64,000 nucleotides of DNA, from the NCBI GenBank assembly GCA_002049795.1, contig MUKC01000001.1, positions 27,366-91,365 on the forward strand, in the 5' to 3' direction. Positions 17,454 to 25,498 of this stretch are shown one piece after another. The position numbers and the translations under genes are program-made. This stretch comes from Desulfobacca sp. 4484_104 (GTDB lineage: Bacteria > Desulfobacterota > Desulfobaccia > Desulfobaccales > Desulfobaccaceae). How positions within the stretch are numbered: the stretch's first letter is position 1; every line of letters starts with the position of its first letter. The notes beneath the pieces are model-generated. The model ran no database searches, had not been told where the DNA came from, and was given only the letters and a program-made list of their open reading frames with translations.

Positions 17454-18878
17454 TTACCGGCTAACTCCGGCCTCTTGTTTCACCGACTGGAGCGACTGCT
17501 CGGGCTTAAGTTGAAGTTCAACATTATCTTTAATCCAATGGGCATCCCACCACTCTAAAGGATTAACATATTGCCCCTGAACAATCATGGCAAAATGTAA
17601 GTGGTCGCCGCCGGCCAGGCCCGTGGTCCCGGTGCGGCCAAGGACATCGCCCTTCTTGACCTGCTGACCCATCTTGACTTGAATCTGACTCAGATGGCTG
17701 TACATGCTGAACAGGCCCCAGCCGTGATCAATGATCACCGTCTGGCCATAAATCCCCAGAGGCTCAGCCATAACCACCACGCCGTGATTGGCCGCGGCTA
17801 TTTCGGCGTTCTGGAGCGAAGCCAGGTCTTGACCTAAATGCACCTGATGATCAATTTCCCGCCCCTGAAAGAAATAGGAGCGGTGGTCAGCAAATCCCGC
17901 CATCGGCTTGCTGTTCTGCAGTCGCTGAAATGGCCCTTCCCAGAAACGTTGTGGATGGCTGGTCCGGCAGATTTCTTCCACCTGCTGGTTGTTGGCCCGA
18001 CGCCACTGCCGATTAATCACCAGAAAGGCCTGCAGCGGGTCGCTGATATTTTTTAGATCCGCTGACATGGCCTGGAATTCCGGCACTTTTTGTTGTAAAA
18101 AGGTTTCTGAGATGTTAATGCGGTCTGTGCGCCAGCGGCGCCGTTTCAAGCGATAGACCACCGACTGCCGAGCTTCATTACCGACTAGGTCGATAGCCTT
18201 GACTTCCAGTGAGAAAGGGTTAGTCACTTCAATCGGTACTGCAAAGAAGGCCAAATAAACCCCTGGGGGGTTACCGGGACAGGGATAACCAGTAAACCAG
18301 CGGCCATCCACCAAAACCCCGCTCTGTTTAATGTCCTTGTTGATTTGATAGGTGACCAGCCCGGTCCCCCCCTGGTTCAAGACATGGTTCAAGGACCGTA
18401 CTGATATCTGTAAGGGAATCAGATCGATGGTTAATCGACGGCTTATGGTAGTTTTTCGGCCTCCAAACCAGCCCCACCAAGAATAATCCCGAGCCCCGAC
18501 CTGGAGTTCAGCCGGGCCTTCCTGCAGCCCCAAGCTCTTGGGTTCCAAAGTTAAGGGCATCTCCACGAAATGCTCCCGGCCTCCCCCCAACCAGCCGCCG
18601 GATGGGAAATCACGGTCCACAATAAGCTTGACCAAGCCCGGCTGTTCCAGGGTTACTCGCAAATGTTGGAGACCGCTGTCCTGGTCGGCAACTTTTAAGG
18701 TTAGGTTGGTTTTAGGTCCCAAGACCTTAATTTCAGGAGATAATTGCACCTGTGGACCTTGCCAATCCAGGCGGTAGATGATAAATCCAATTAGGCCACC
18801 CACTAACCCGATCATCAACAGGATCACCAATAGACTGCTCTGCCTGGAAAATAGAGTCCGTCGCCGAGGAATAATCAT
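17454..18878 (-). CDS. Membrane-anchored M23 metallopeptidase (LytM/NlpD-like)
   Basis: A 474-residue periplasmic protein held by one N-terminal transmembrane helix (about 16-38, LVILLMIGLVGGLIGFIIY). The middle (about 45-330) is beta-rich with no recognised domain. The C-terminal M23 domain keeps all zinc ligands: HLGQD (about 347-351) and HLHF (about 426-429), with NHGVVVMAEPLGIYGQTVIIDHGWGLFSMYSHL between. It should therefore be an active endopeptidase on cell-wall peptides, unlike the EnvC/NlpD pseudo-enzymes. The ATG at 18878 opens a basic segment RRRTLFSRQ. The next gene, Sua5-like, follows by 11 bases. Confidence 0.88.
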   Translation of the reverse strand: MIIPRRRTLFSRQSSLLVILLMIGLVGGLIGFIIYRLDWQGPQVQLSPEIKVLGPKTNLTLKVADQDSGLQHLRVTLEQPGLVKLIVDRDFPSGGWLGGGREHFVEMPLTLEPKSLGLQEGPAELQVGARDYSWWGWFGGRKTTISRRLTIDLIPLQISVRSLNHVLNQGGTGLVTYQINKDIKQSGVLVDGRWFTGYPCPGNPPGVYLAFFAVPIEVTNPFSLEVKAIDLVGNEARQSVVYRLKRRRWRTDRINISETFLQQKVPEFQAMSADLKNISDPLQAFLVINRQWRRANNQQVEEICRTSHPQRFWEGPFQRLQNSKPMAGFADHRSYFFQGREIDHQVHLGQDLASLQNAEIAAANHGVVVMAEPLGIYGQTVIIDHGWGLFSMYSHLSQIQVKMGQQVKKGDVLGRTGTTGLAGGDHLHFAMIVQGQYVNPLEWWDAHWIKDNVELQLKPEQSLQSVKQEAGVSR

Positions 18879-19055
18879 CGCCTCCCTTAAAAAATATTTA
18901 TTATCCTACCAAGGATTGCCTTTCCAGACAAGGGGGGCGCAATCGCGTTTTTTCGCCTCATCTGGGCTTAAAAAAATTTCTGTTGACTGGAGGGCAACAA
19001 TGAGCAGGATAATTGATGAATTGAGCAAAGATTGATATAAGTTGCAAGATCTGGC

Positions 19056-19085
19056 TGGAAATGTCTAAATGACACCGGTTATAAT
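19056..19085 (+). promoter_or_regulatory. Possible murB promoter
   Basis: A perfect -10 TATAAT (19080-19085) lies 42 bases before the murB start. The best -35 is TGGAAA (19056-19061), 18 bases upstream, four of six consensus bases. Confidence 0.45.
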
Positions 19086-19127
19086 AGCTCACCGGTCAAA
19101 TTTTCAGAGCCTAAATCGGACAATTAC

Positions 19128-20075
19128 ATGGTTTTCGGTCTAAATCACTCACTGGCCATCCGGGGTCAGGTTTATGACAATCACCCGCTAGCGCCTTTGA
19201 CTACCTGGAAAATCGGGGGTAGTGCCCAGGTTCTGGCCGTTCCCCGAGATTTGGACGATCTGTTTGAAATTCTCCGCCAGGCTCAGATTTTGGAATGGCC
19301 GCTGTTCTTTCTGGGGCGGGGTTCCAACCTGTTGATTGCCGACCGCGGTCTGCCGGGTATTACCCTGCACCTGGCCCCAACTTTTAAAGAACTAAAACTT
19401 AAGGACGATTACCTAGAGGTAGGCGCCGGGGTGTCCCTGCCCCGACTGGCGCACTATCTGGCCGCCCAGGGAGTGGCAGGGTTTGAGTTTATGACGGGTA
19501 TTCCGGGTACCGTGGGCGCCGCGGTCCGGCTCAACGCCGGGACCGGCCCGGGGCAAGAAATCGGCGCGCACCTCCGGCAGGTCACTTTGGTCACCCCTCG
19601 ATTGCAACTGATAACCCTTACGGCCGCGGAACTGGGTCTGAGCTATCGGTACTCCCGCTTGCTTCACTTTCCACACTGGCTGGTGGTAGCCGCAAAATTT
19701 AATCTGAATAAGACCGCGCCGCCCGTCCAGATCCAGGCCCGGATGTCTGAGCTGCTGCGCCAGCGGCAGGCAAAATCTCCCGTTAATTCCCCTAATTGCG
19801 GCAGTGTTTTTAAAAATCCGCCTGGTGGCCGACCGGCCGGGTGGCTGATCGAGCAGGCTGGCTTAAAAGGGCTACGCTATGGAGACGCGCAGGTGTCCAC
19901 CCATCATGCCAATTTCATTATCAATCTGGGCCATGCCACCGCGGCCCAGGTAAAGGCGCTGATCGCCCACATCCAGGAAACCGTCTGGAAGCTTTTCGGC
20001 GTTACCCTGGAGCGTGAAATGATCATACTGCCGGATGATATCATGGCGCCTATACTAAACTCTGAGATCAGATGA
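19128..20075 (+). CDS. murB: UDP-N-acetylenolpyruvoylglucosamine reductase
   Basis: A 315-residue FAD enzyme that reduces UDP-GlcNAc-enolpyruvate to UDP-MurNAc in peptidoglycan precursor synthesis. Visible are TTWKIGGSAQ, FFLGRGSNLLIAD, GFEFMTGIPGTVGAAVRLNAG, SYRYSRL and the active-site NCGSVFKNPPG, followed by AGWLIEQAGLKG and VSTHHANFIINLG. This is the type II form (shorter, lacking the extra loop of the E. coli type). The frame uses ATG 19128. Isolated here; the gap downstream contains the chemoreceptor tail remnant on the other strand. Confidence 0.95.
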   Translation: MVFGLNHSLAIRGQVYDNHPLAPLTTWKIGGSAQVLAVPRDLDDLFEILRQAQILEWPLFFLGRGSNLLIADRGLPGITLHLAPTFKELKLKDDYLEVGAGVSLPRLAHYLAAQGVAGFEFMTGIPGTVGAAVRLNAGTGPGQEIGAHLRQVTLVTPRLQLITLTAAELGLSYRYSRLLHFPHWLVVAAKFNLNKTAPPVQIQARMSELLRQRQAKSPVNSPNCGSVFKNPPGGRPAGWLIEQAGLKGLRYGDAQVSTHHANFIINLGHATAAQVKALIAHIQETVWKLFGVTLEREMIILPDDIMAPILNSEIR

Positions 20076-20203
20076 ACCAACCGTTCCGAAATCGTCAATT
20101 AAGACCGACGGCTCTTGTCCAAAGGTCAACGCTACCGGGGTTGGAGACAGCTCAGGCCCAAAAGCCTATTTGCTAACTTTAGACCAAAGCTTGGAATCCT
20201 CAC

Positions 20204-20336
20204 CTAGAAATCCCGAAAATCTTTATCTTCCATGGGGATAATCTCTTCCGGGTGGACCATGCGGGGTTCAGCCGGAACTGGTGCACGGCTGCCAGTAGGT
20301 GAAGCCGCGGCTTCTGGAAGCCTTCCAGTTTGATTA
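20204..20336 (-). pseudogene. Detached C-terminal tail of the chemoreceptor
   Basis: On the minus strand, directly beyond the chemoreceptor stop and shifted by one frame, the sequence encodes [19 protein letters not shown], then VHPEEIIPMEDKDFRDF and TAG at 20206-20204. A proline-rich linker ending in an acidic EEIIP.ED.DF.DF peptide is typical of chemoreceptor C-termini in this group. The last coil of the signalling domain (the usual AANAEES...ASEEL part) is missing between the two pieces. This supports an out-of-frame deletion. Confidence 0.55.
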
Positions 20337-21668
20337 TCAAGTTTTAACTTCTGCAGCTTGCACTACTTTGTCCATTTGGGCAACAGCAGAATTGATCTGG
20401 ATCACCCCTTGGGCCTGCTCCTGGCTGGCGCTGGCAATTTCGCTGACCAACTCGTTGACCTTCTTGGCGGAATCGCCCATATCGTAAAACTTGGTCAGCG
20501 TCTCCTGAATCTGGACGGTACCCATTTCGATCTGTTTTGCGGTCTCGCCGATCAAGCCATCCGTGGTCTTGGCAGCTTCTGCGGCTCGCTGGGCCAGGTT
20601 GCGGACTTCATCGGCTACTACCGCAAAGCCTTTGCCGGCCTCCCCGGCGCGGGCCGCTTCCACCGCCGCGTTCAGGGCCAATAGATTGGTTTGAAAGGCG
20701 ATCTCGTCAATATTCCTGATAATCTTTTTTATGCTTTCACCCGATTGGGAGATGGTCACCATGACATCCTTGGTGGCCCGCAGCGACTTATGCACTTCTC
20801 TGGTCTTTTCGTGGGTCTGAAGCATATGACGGTTACACTCTTCGGCATTGAGACAATTTTGCTTAACGGTGCCCGCCATTTCTTCCATAGAGGCGCTAGT
20901 CTCTTCCAGCGATGCCGCTTGCTGGGTCGAAGCCTCGGCCAGTTGCTGGGAGGCTTGGGCCACCTGACCGGAGGCCGCGGCAACTTCGCTTGACGCCTGC
21001 TCCAGCCCTTCCACGGTGCGCTTCAGGCTTCTCACTAAGTGGCGTCCCAAGAAAAATCCCAACACCACAAAACCCAAAGAGAATAAACCACCCCAAAAAT
21101 ATATAAGATTCTGATAACTCTGGCTAGTCTGGATTAATGATTTATTGGCCTCCTCTAGCCGAGTCTGGACCTCGCTCTGGATCTGGGCATAATGTTGAGA
21201 CAATTGTTCAACTAACGGCGCGGTGGTCTGAAAGTAATGATTGATGGCAACCGGTACTTCCCCTTGGTCAAAATAGTCCTTGAGATTTTGGACAGATTGT
21301 TGGAACTTTTTATTAAGATCTTGTAAGATTTGCAAATTTCGTCGCGTAGAGGGGATTAATTTTTCCAGCTCCACCCTGGTTGAGCCCTCCAGCCATTCTG
21401 CCGATTTGGATTTATAATTGTCTAAGGCCTTGACGGCTGTTGGGGGATAGTCTGATCTAATAAGGCCCTCGGTCAGCTTCTGGATCCCGAGTACATAGGC
21501 CTCATGCGCCTGGGCAATGCTGTTTTGAATATCGCTGCCTGTAGCGATCAGCCGGGCAGTTTCAAGGTTATGACTTAATCCCCGAAAACCTAATACGGTA
21601 AGGATTATTAAAGCCGCCAGTCCTAAGCCAAACCCCAGACCTATTTTTTTCCCCATGGTCAATTTCAT
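20337..21668 (-). CDS. Methyl-accepting chemotaxis protein, C-terminus truncated
   Basis: 443 residues. Transmembrane helix near 10-30 ([20 protein letters not shown]), a periplasmic four-helix-bundle sensor (about 30-185), a second helix ([19 protein letters not shown]), then a cytoplasmic signalling coil with the invariant hairpin tip [40 protein letters not shown]. It should control CheA. The start is ATG 21668 with AAGGGGGTGT before it; a start at 21728 would add an unrelated leader. The protein stops at [12 protein letters not shown], shortly after the last methylation helix begins, and the natural tail lies out of frame downstream. Confidence 0.88.
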   Translation of the reverse strand: MKLTMGKKIGLGFGLGLAALIILTVLGFRGLSHNLETARLIATGSDIQNSIAQAHEAYVLGIQKLTEGLIRSDYPPTAVKALDNYKSKSAEWLEGSTRVELEKLIPSTRRNLQILQDLNKKFQQSVQNLKDYFDQGEVPVAINHYFQTTAPLVEQLSQHYAQIQSEVQTRLEEANKSLIQTSQSYQNLIYFWGGLFSLGFVVLGFFLGRHLVRSLKRTVEGLEQASSEVAAASGQVAQASQQLAEASTQQAASLEETSASMEEMAGTVKQNCLNAEECNRHMLQTHEKTREVHKSLRATKDVMVTISQSGESIKKIIRNIDEIAFQTNLLALNAAVEAARAGEAGKGFAVVADEVRNLAQRAAEAAKTTDGLIGETAKQIEMGTVQIQETLTKFYDMGDSAKKVNELVSEIASASQEQAQGVIQINSAVAQMDKVVQAAEVKT

Positions 21669-21961
21669 ACACCCCCTTGAGTATCTGACTTGATGCCTTT
21701 TATTGATTTTTATATTAGGAATGTACAAATTTTCTTACAAAACTACCCAGATATTGTTTATCTTAATCCATATATCGAAACATGTCTGGTAAAACTGAAA
21801 TTTTTCTATCCAAATGCTTAAAATTAACCTCTACTGGTCGCAGTCCGGGGTCTGGAATCGATAAAAGCTTAAAAACCAGAAATCCCCTTGACTAATGCTA
21901 ATCCAGAGGCAAAAATATAGGGCCAATACCTAAACCCAAACGTATGATGAGGTAGGGGATT

Positions 21962-22531
21962 ATGATTAAGCGGGAAGTCTGGTATTTTGATAAAACCGGG
22001 CCGGAAAATACCGACGCCTGCCTGGAGATTTTGGCCCGAGCCCAGGTTGAAGGTTTCAAATATTTTGTAGTGGCCTCTACTACCGGCGATACCGGGGTCA
22101 AAGCCGCCCGTTTACTGGCGGGTAAAAATATCAACTTGGTAATTGTCGGCCACAGCGTCGGTTTTAAGGGTCCCAATATCGATGAATTCAAGGAAGACAA
22201 TTATCGCCGGATCTGGACCTTAGGGGTTCCGGTGTATAAAGGCACCATCCTCACCCATTCTCTGGAAACCAGCCTGGCCGAGCAGTTCAAAGGCAGCGCC
22301 CCCACTTTATTGATCGCCAATACGCTCAGGCGCTTGGGCCAGGGGATGAAGGTCTGTTGCGAGATTGTCATGGAAGCCGTCGATGCCGGACTGATACCCG
22401 AAGGGGTAGAAGTAGTAGCTATGGCCGGCACCGCCTGGGGGGCGGATACCGTAGCCGTGCTGCGCTCGGCGGCCTCCAAACGCTTCCTGGATTTAACCGT
22501 CCTGGAAATCTGGGCCAAACCCCGCGGCTAA
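21962..22531 (+). CDS. Pyruvate-kinase C-terminal-domain-like protein
   Basis: A 189-residue single-domain protein similar to the alpha/beta C-terminal domain of pyruvate kinase (PK_C): VASTTGDTGVKAARLLAGKNINLVIVGHSVGFK, and GVEVVAMAGTAWGADTVAVLR near the end. No catalytic barrel is present, so it cannot be a kinase. Stand-alone PK_C proteins occur in many anaerobes and their role is unknown; a ligand-sensing or regulatory function is often assumed. About 85 bases before mtnA on the same strand. Confidence 0.7.
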   Translation: MIKREVWYFDKTGPENTDACLEILARAQVEGFKYFVVASTTGDTGVKAARLLAGKNINLVIVGHSVGFKGPNIDEFKEDNYRRIWTLGVPVYKGTILTHSLETSLAEQFKGSAPTLLIANTLRRLGQGMKVCCEIVMEAVDAGLIPEGVEVVAMAGTAWGADTVAVLRSAASKRFLDLTVLEIWAKPRG

Positions 22532-22616
22532 ATTCACTGTCAAGATTGAAAGACCTTATGATACTTTGGGGTACACCTTTGTGGTCTTGCCAAGTTATAT
22601 TTTAAGGGGAATATAA

Positions 22617-23684
22617 GTGACTGAAATTGCAAGCTATGACACTATTCGTTGGGAAAATGACAAGGTGGTCCTCCTCGATCAGCGGCGATTACCGGAAAAA
22701 GAACTATATCTGACCTGTGACGATTATCGGCAGGTAGTGGAGGCGATTCAGACCCTGGCCATCCGGGGCGCGCCCGCCATTGGAGTGGCCGCCGCCATGG
22801 CCGCAGCCTTGGGCGTCCTTAAGTCTCCCACTCGTCAGGTCCAGGAGTTTCAGCGTCATTTCCGGGACATCTGCCAGGTAATTGCTGGAGCTCGGCCAAC
22901 CGCGGTCAATCTCACCTGGGCCCTGAAGCGTATGCAAGCTTTGGTCGCGGCCCACCTTGACCGGGGAATTGATGAGCTCAAGCAGCTCTTAGTCGCCGAA
23001 GCCCAAAACATCCTTAGTGAAGACATTGCCATTAACCGGCAATTAGCCATGGCCGGTCAGGAACTGATTCAGGAGGGCGATACCGTGCTTACGCACTGTA
23101 ATGCCGGGGGGCTGGCCACCGGTGGTTATGGCACTGCCCTGGGAGTGATTCGCGCCGCCTGGGAAAAAGGTAAAAAAATCCAGGTAATAGCCGACGAAAC
23201 CCGGCCTCTTCTCCAAGGCGCTCGACTGACCACCTGGGAACTGATGAAACTGGGCATTCCCCATACCCTGATCACCGACAACTCGGCGGCCTGCCTGATG
23301 GCCCAGGCTAAAATCCAACTGGTGGTGGTAGGCGCGGATCGCATTGCCGCCAACGGCGACGTGGCCAACAAAATCGGCACCTATGGCGTGGCAGTCCTGG
23401 CCCAGTACCATAAAATACCCTTTTATGTGGCGGCTCCCCTCTCTACCTTTGATTTTTCACTAACCGAAGGCGGCCAGATACCCATTGAGGAGCGCGATAG
23501 CCGGGAGGTCACCCAAATCCAGGGTCACCCTATTGCCCCGGACGGCTGCCACGCCTTAAATATGGCCTTTGATATTACCCCTCATGGCTTAATTGCCGGG
23601 ATTATCACCGAACGAGGTATAATATTACCGCCCTTGCCGGAAAACTTGCCAGCCTTGCGGACTAATATGGAGGAATCCCCATGA
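22617..23684 (+). CDS. mtnA: S-methyl-5-thioribose-1-phosphate isomerase
   Basis: A 355-residue enzyme of the methionine salvage pathway (aldose-ketose isomerisation of methylthioribose-1-phosphate). Motifs: IRGAPAIGVAAAMA, LTHCNAGGLATGGYGTALGVIRAA (catalytic Cys), DETRPLLQGARLT, ADRIAANGDVANKIGTY (catalytic Asp), and PFYVAAPLSTFD. The start is GTG at 22617 in AAGTGACTG. Related eIF2B subunits lack this set, so MtnA is favoured. It overlaps the L,D-transpeptidase gene by four bases (ATGA). Confidence 0.93.
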   Translation: MTEIASYDTIRWENDKVVLLDQRRLPEKELYLTCDDYRQVVEAIQTLAIRGAPAIGVAAAMAAALGVLKSPTRQVQEFQRHFRDICQVIAGARPTAVNLTWALKRMQALVAAHLDRGIDELKQLLVAEAQNILSEDIAINRQLAMAGQELIQEGDTVLTHCNAGGLATGGYGTALGVIRAAWEKGKKIQVIADETRPLLQGARLTTWELMKLGIPHTLITDNSAACLMAQAKIQLVVVGADRIAANGDVANKIGTYGVAVLAQYHKIPFYVAAPLSTFDFSLTEGGQIPIEERDSREVTQIQGHPIAPDGCHALNMAFDITPHGLIAGIITERGIILPPLPENLPALRTNMEESP

Positions 23685-24640
23685 CCAGGCTCTGGACTGC
23701 CGTAGTGCTGGCCTTTAATCTGCTGTTTTCCGGGGTGGCGCTGGCGGCCGGGCCTTATCCGGTGCATCTGCCGGCTTCTCCTTTAGGCGTCGATCCTCAG
23801 GCGGTTACAGTGATTGGCCAGACACAGGAATATGAGATTCAAAAAGGTGATACGCTCCTGGATGTTGCTCGCGACTACGGGTTAGGTTACCTGGAGTTGG
23901 GTCAGCTCTACCGGCACTGGGATCCTTTCCTGCCAACGGTCGGGGCGCGAATTACTATCCCTACTACTTGGATTGTTCCGGACTGTCAAAATCGGCAATT
24001 AGTGGTGAACACCGGCGAAATGCGGTTATATAAATTTGCCGATAATGCCCGGAAAGTTTACACCTTTCCGATCGGCATGGGCGTACTGGACTTTAAGACC
24101 CCGACCGGGACCTATAAGGTCACCGAAAAAAAGGTCAAGCCGTCCTGGTATGTGCCCAAATCTTTACAGGCCAAATACGGCATGGCGGTCATGCCCCCTG
24201 GTCCCGACAACCCCTTGGGAGATTACAAACTTACCCTCTCCTGGGGTGATTACGGTATCCACGGCACTAGTATGCCCTGGGGCGTGGGAAGACTGGTCAG
24301 CCACGGTTGTACCCGGATGTATCCCGAGCACATCAAGGAACTATTTCCCATGGTACCGGTGGGCGCCGTGGTGGAATACATTTATGAGCCGGTCAAGATC
24401 GGTTTCCGACACGGGCGTATCTACCTGGAAGTCAACGAGGATTACTATCATCGCATTCCCGATATGCTGATTCATACCCTTAACCAACTGGAAGACCGCG
24501 GGTTAATTACCGAGATTGATTATTCCAAGGTGGTAAAAATTGTGGAAGAAAAGTTAGGGTTGCCAGAGGAGATAACCAAAAGGACTGAGGGTGTGGCGGC
24601 TACCTGCCTGACCCACACCCTCGAATCAACTAATGAATAA
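23681..24640 (+). CDS. LysM-containing L,D-transpeptidase (YkuD family)
   Basis: A 319-residue exported protein: signal peptide (about 1-23, ends VALAAG), a LysM peptidoglycan-binding module YEIQKGDTLLDVARDYGLGYLELGQLYRHWDPFLPTVGARITIPT (about 51-95), then a YkuD catalytic domain with HGTS (194-197) and SHGCTRM (Cys at about 210). It should form 3-3 cross-links in peptidoglycan or attach lipoproteins. The 4-base overlap with mtnA suggests co-translation, although the functions are unrelated. Two Lpp-like alanine-rich lipoproteins encoded just downstream on the other strand could be substrates (inference). Confidence 0.9.
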   Translation: MTRLWTAVVLAFNLLFSGVALAAGPYPVHLPASPLGVDPQAVTVIGQTQEYEIQKGDTLLDVARDYGLGYLELGQLYRHWDPFLPTVGARITIPTTWIVPDCQNRQLVVNTGEMRLYKFADNARKVYTFPIGMGVLDFKTPTGTYKVTEKKVKPSWYVPKSLQAKYGMAVMPPGPDNPLGDYKLTLSWGDYGIHGTSMPWGVGRLVSHGCTRMYPEHIKELFPMVPVGAVVEYIYEPVKIGFRHGRIYLEVNEDYYHRIPDMLIHTLNQLEDRGLITEIDYSKVVKIVEEKLGLPEEITKRTEGVAATCLTHTLESTNE

Positions 24641-24667
24641 AAGATTTTAAATCGGCTATCGGTACAT

Positions 24668-24970
24668 TTACCTTCTGTGCCGCATAGCTCTGGCGCATAC
24701 CTTATCGGCTGCGTCTTCTGCCCGGGCAGCAGCGGCCTCCGCACGATCAGCCGCCGCGGCGGCTTTCGGAATAGGAGGTTTGGCATCCTGTGCGGCCGCT
24801 TCGGCATTCACAACCGAGGCGGCAGCCCGATCTGCTGCAGCTTTGGATTGCTCCATGTACATTTTGGCTTCATCATAGTACTTTTGGCAGCAACCCGAAG
24901 CTCCCACTACCAGGGCAAAGACCGCGAGGAGCGCCAAGGCATAGCCTTTTGTCAATAACGCTTTCCTCAT
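24668..24970 (-). CDS. Alanine-zipper lipoprotein (Lpp-like), copy 1
   Basis: 100 residues: signal peptide with lipobox VVGASGC (lipidated Cys about 27), then CQKYYDEAKMYMEQSKAAADRAAASVVNAEAAAQDAK, a heptad-like run of Ala, Lys, Glu and Asp predicted to form an alanine coiled coil. It resembles Lpp/alanine-zipper lipoproteins of the outer membrane. A paralogue with the same signal (MRKAL....GFALA) and composition is immediately upstream on the same strand at 25060-25353. The C-terminus lacks the final Lys of E. coli Lpp and ends RAMRHRR. Confidence 0.65.
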   Translation of the reverse strand: MRKALLTKGYALALLAVFALVVGASGCCQKYYDEAKMYMEQSKAAADRAAASVVNAEAAAQDAKPPIPKAAAAADRAEAAAARAEDAADKVCARAMRHRR

Positions 24971-25059
24971 CGATTACCCCCTTTCGGAGAGGACGGTAGA
25001 TTTGCTTTGGCTTGGAAATCCCCCTCCAAGTAAAGCTTTCGCAAACCGTGCACAGGCCC

Positions 25060-25353
25060 TTACTTCCGCATCTTCTTCAACAGACAAGCCTCTGCCTTGG
25101 CAGCCGCGGCTTCGGCGCGATCAGCCGCCGCTTCAGCCTTGTCAGCTGCGGCTTTGGAATCTGCTGCTGCAGCCTCCGCGTTGCGTGCGGCACTGTCCGC
25201 CTTGGAAGCCGACGCTTTTGCCTGATCAGCGTACATCTTGGCTTCGTCTACGTACTTTTTGCACGTGTCGCAACAACCCGCTCCCATGACGAGGACGAAC
25301 GCCATGAGAATGGCTAAGGCGAAACCTCTCCGTACCAAAGCTTTCCTCATCAT
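25060..25353 (-). CDS. Alanine-zipper lipoprotein (Lpp-like), copy 2
   Basis: 97 residues, clear paralogue of copy 1. Signal peptide and lipobox VMGAGC (Cys about 27), a CDTCKKYVDEAKMYADQAKASASKADSAARNAEAAAADSKAAADKAEAAADRAEA zipper, and a C-terminal KKMRK. The final lysines could be the attachment point to peptidoglycan by the L,D-transpeptidase encoded 420 bases away, by analogy with Lpp-YbiS systems. Starts at a double ATG (25353/25350) after GGGGGATAA. Confidence 0.68.
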   Translation of the reverse strand: MMRKALVRRGFALAILMAFVLVMGAGCCDTCKKYVDEAKMYADQAKASASKADSAARNAEAAAADSKAAADKAEAAADRAEAAAAKAEACLLKKMRK

Positions 25354-25498
25354 TTATCCCCCCTTTTCAAAGTAATGGAATAATGCGGTTTTTAAACTAA
25401 TGGTATTTAACAACAACCCCAAAAAAATATCAAGTAAAATTATTGTTAGCCTTGATTTTTTTTGTGGCCTATATAATTATTTCATAAATATCAATATC

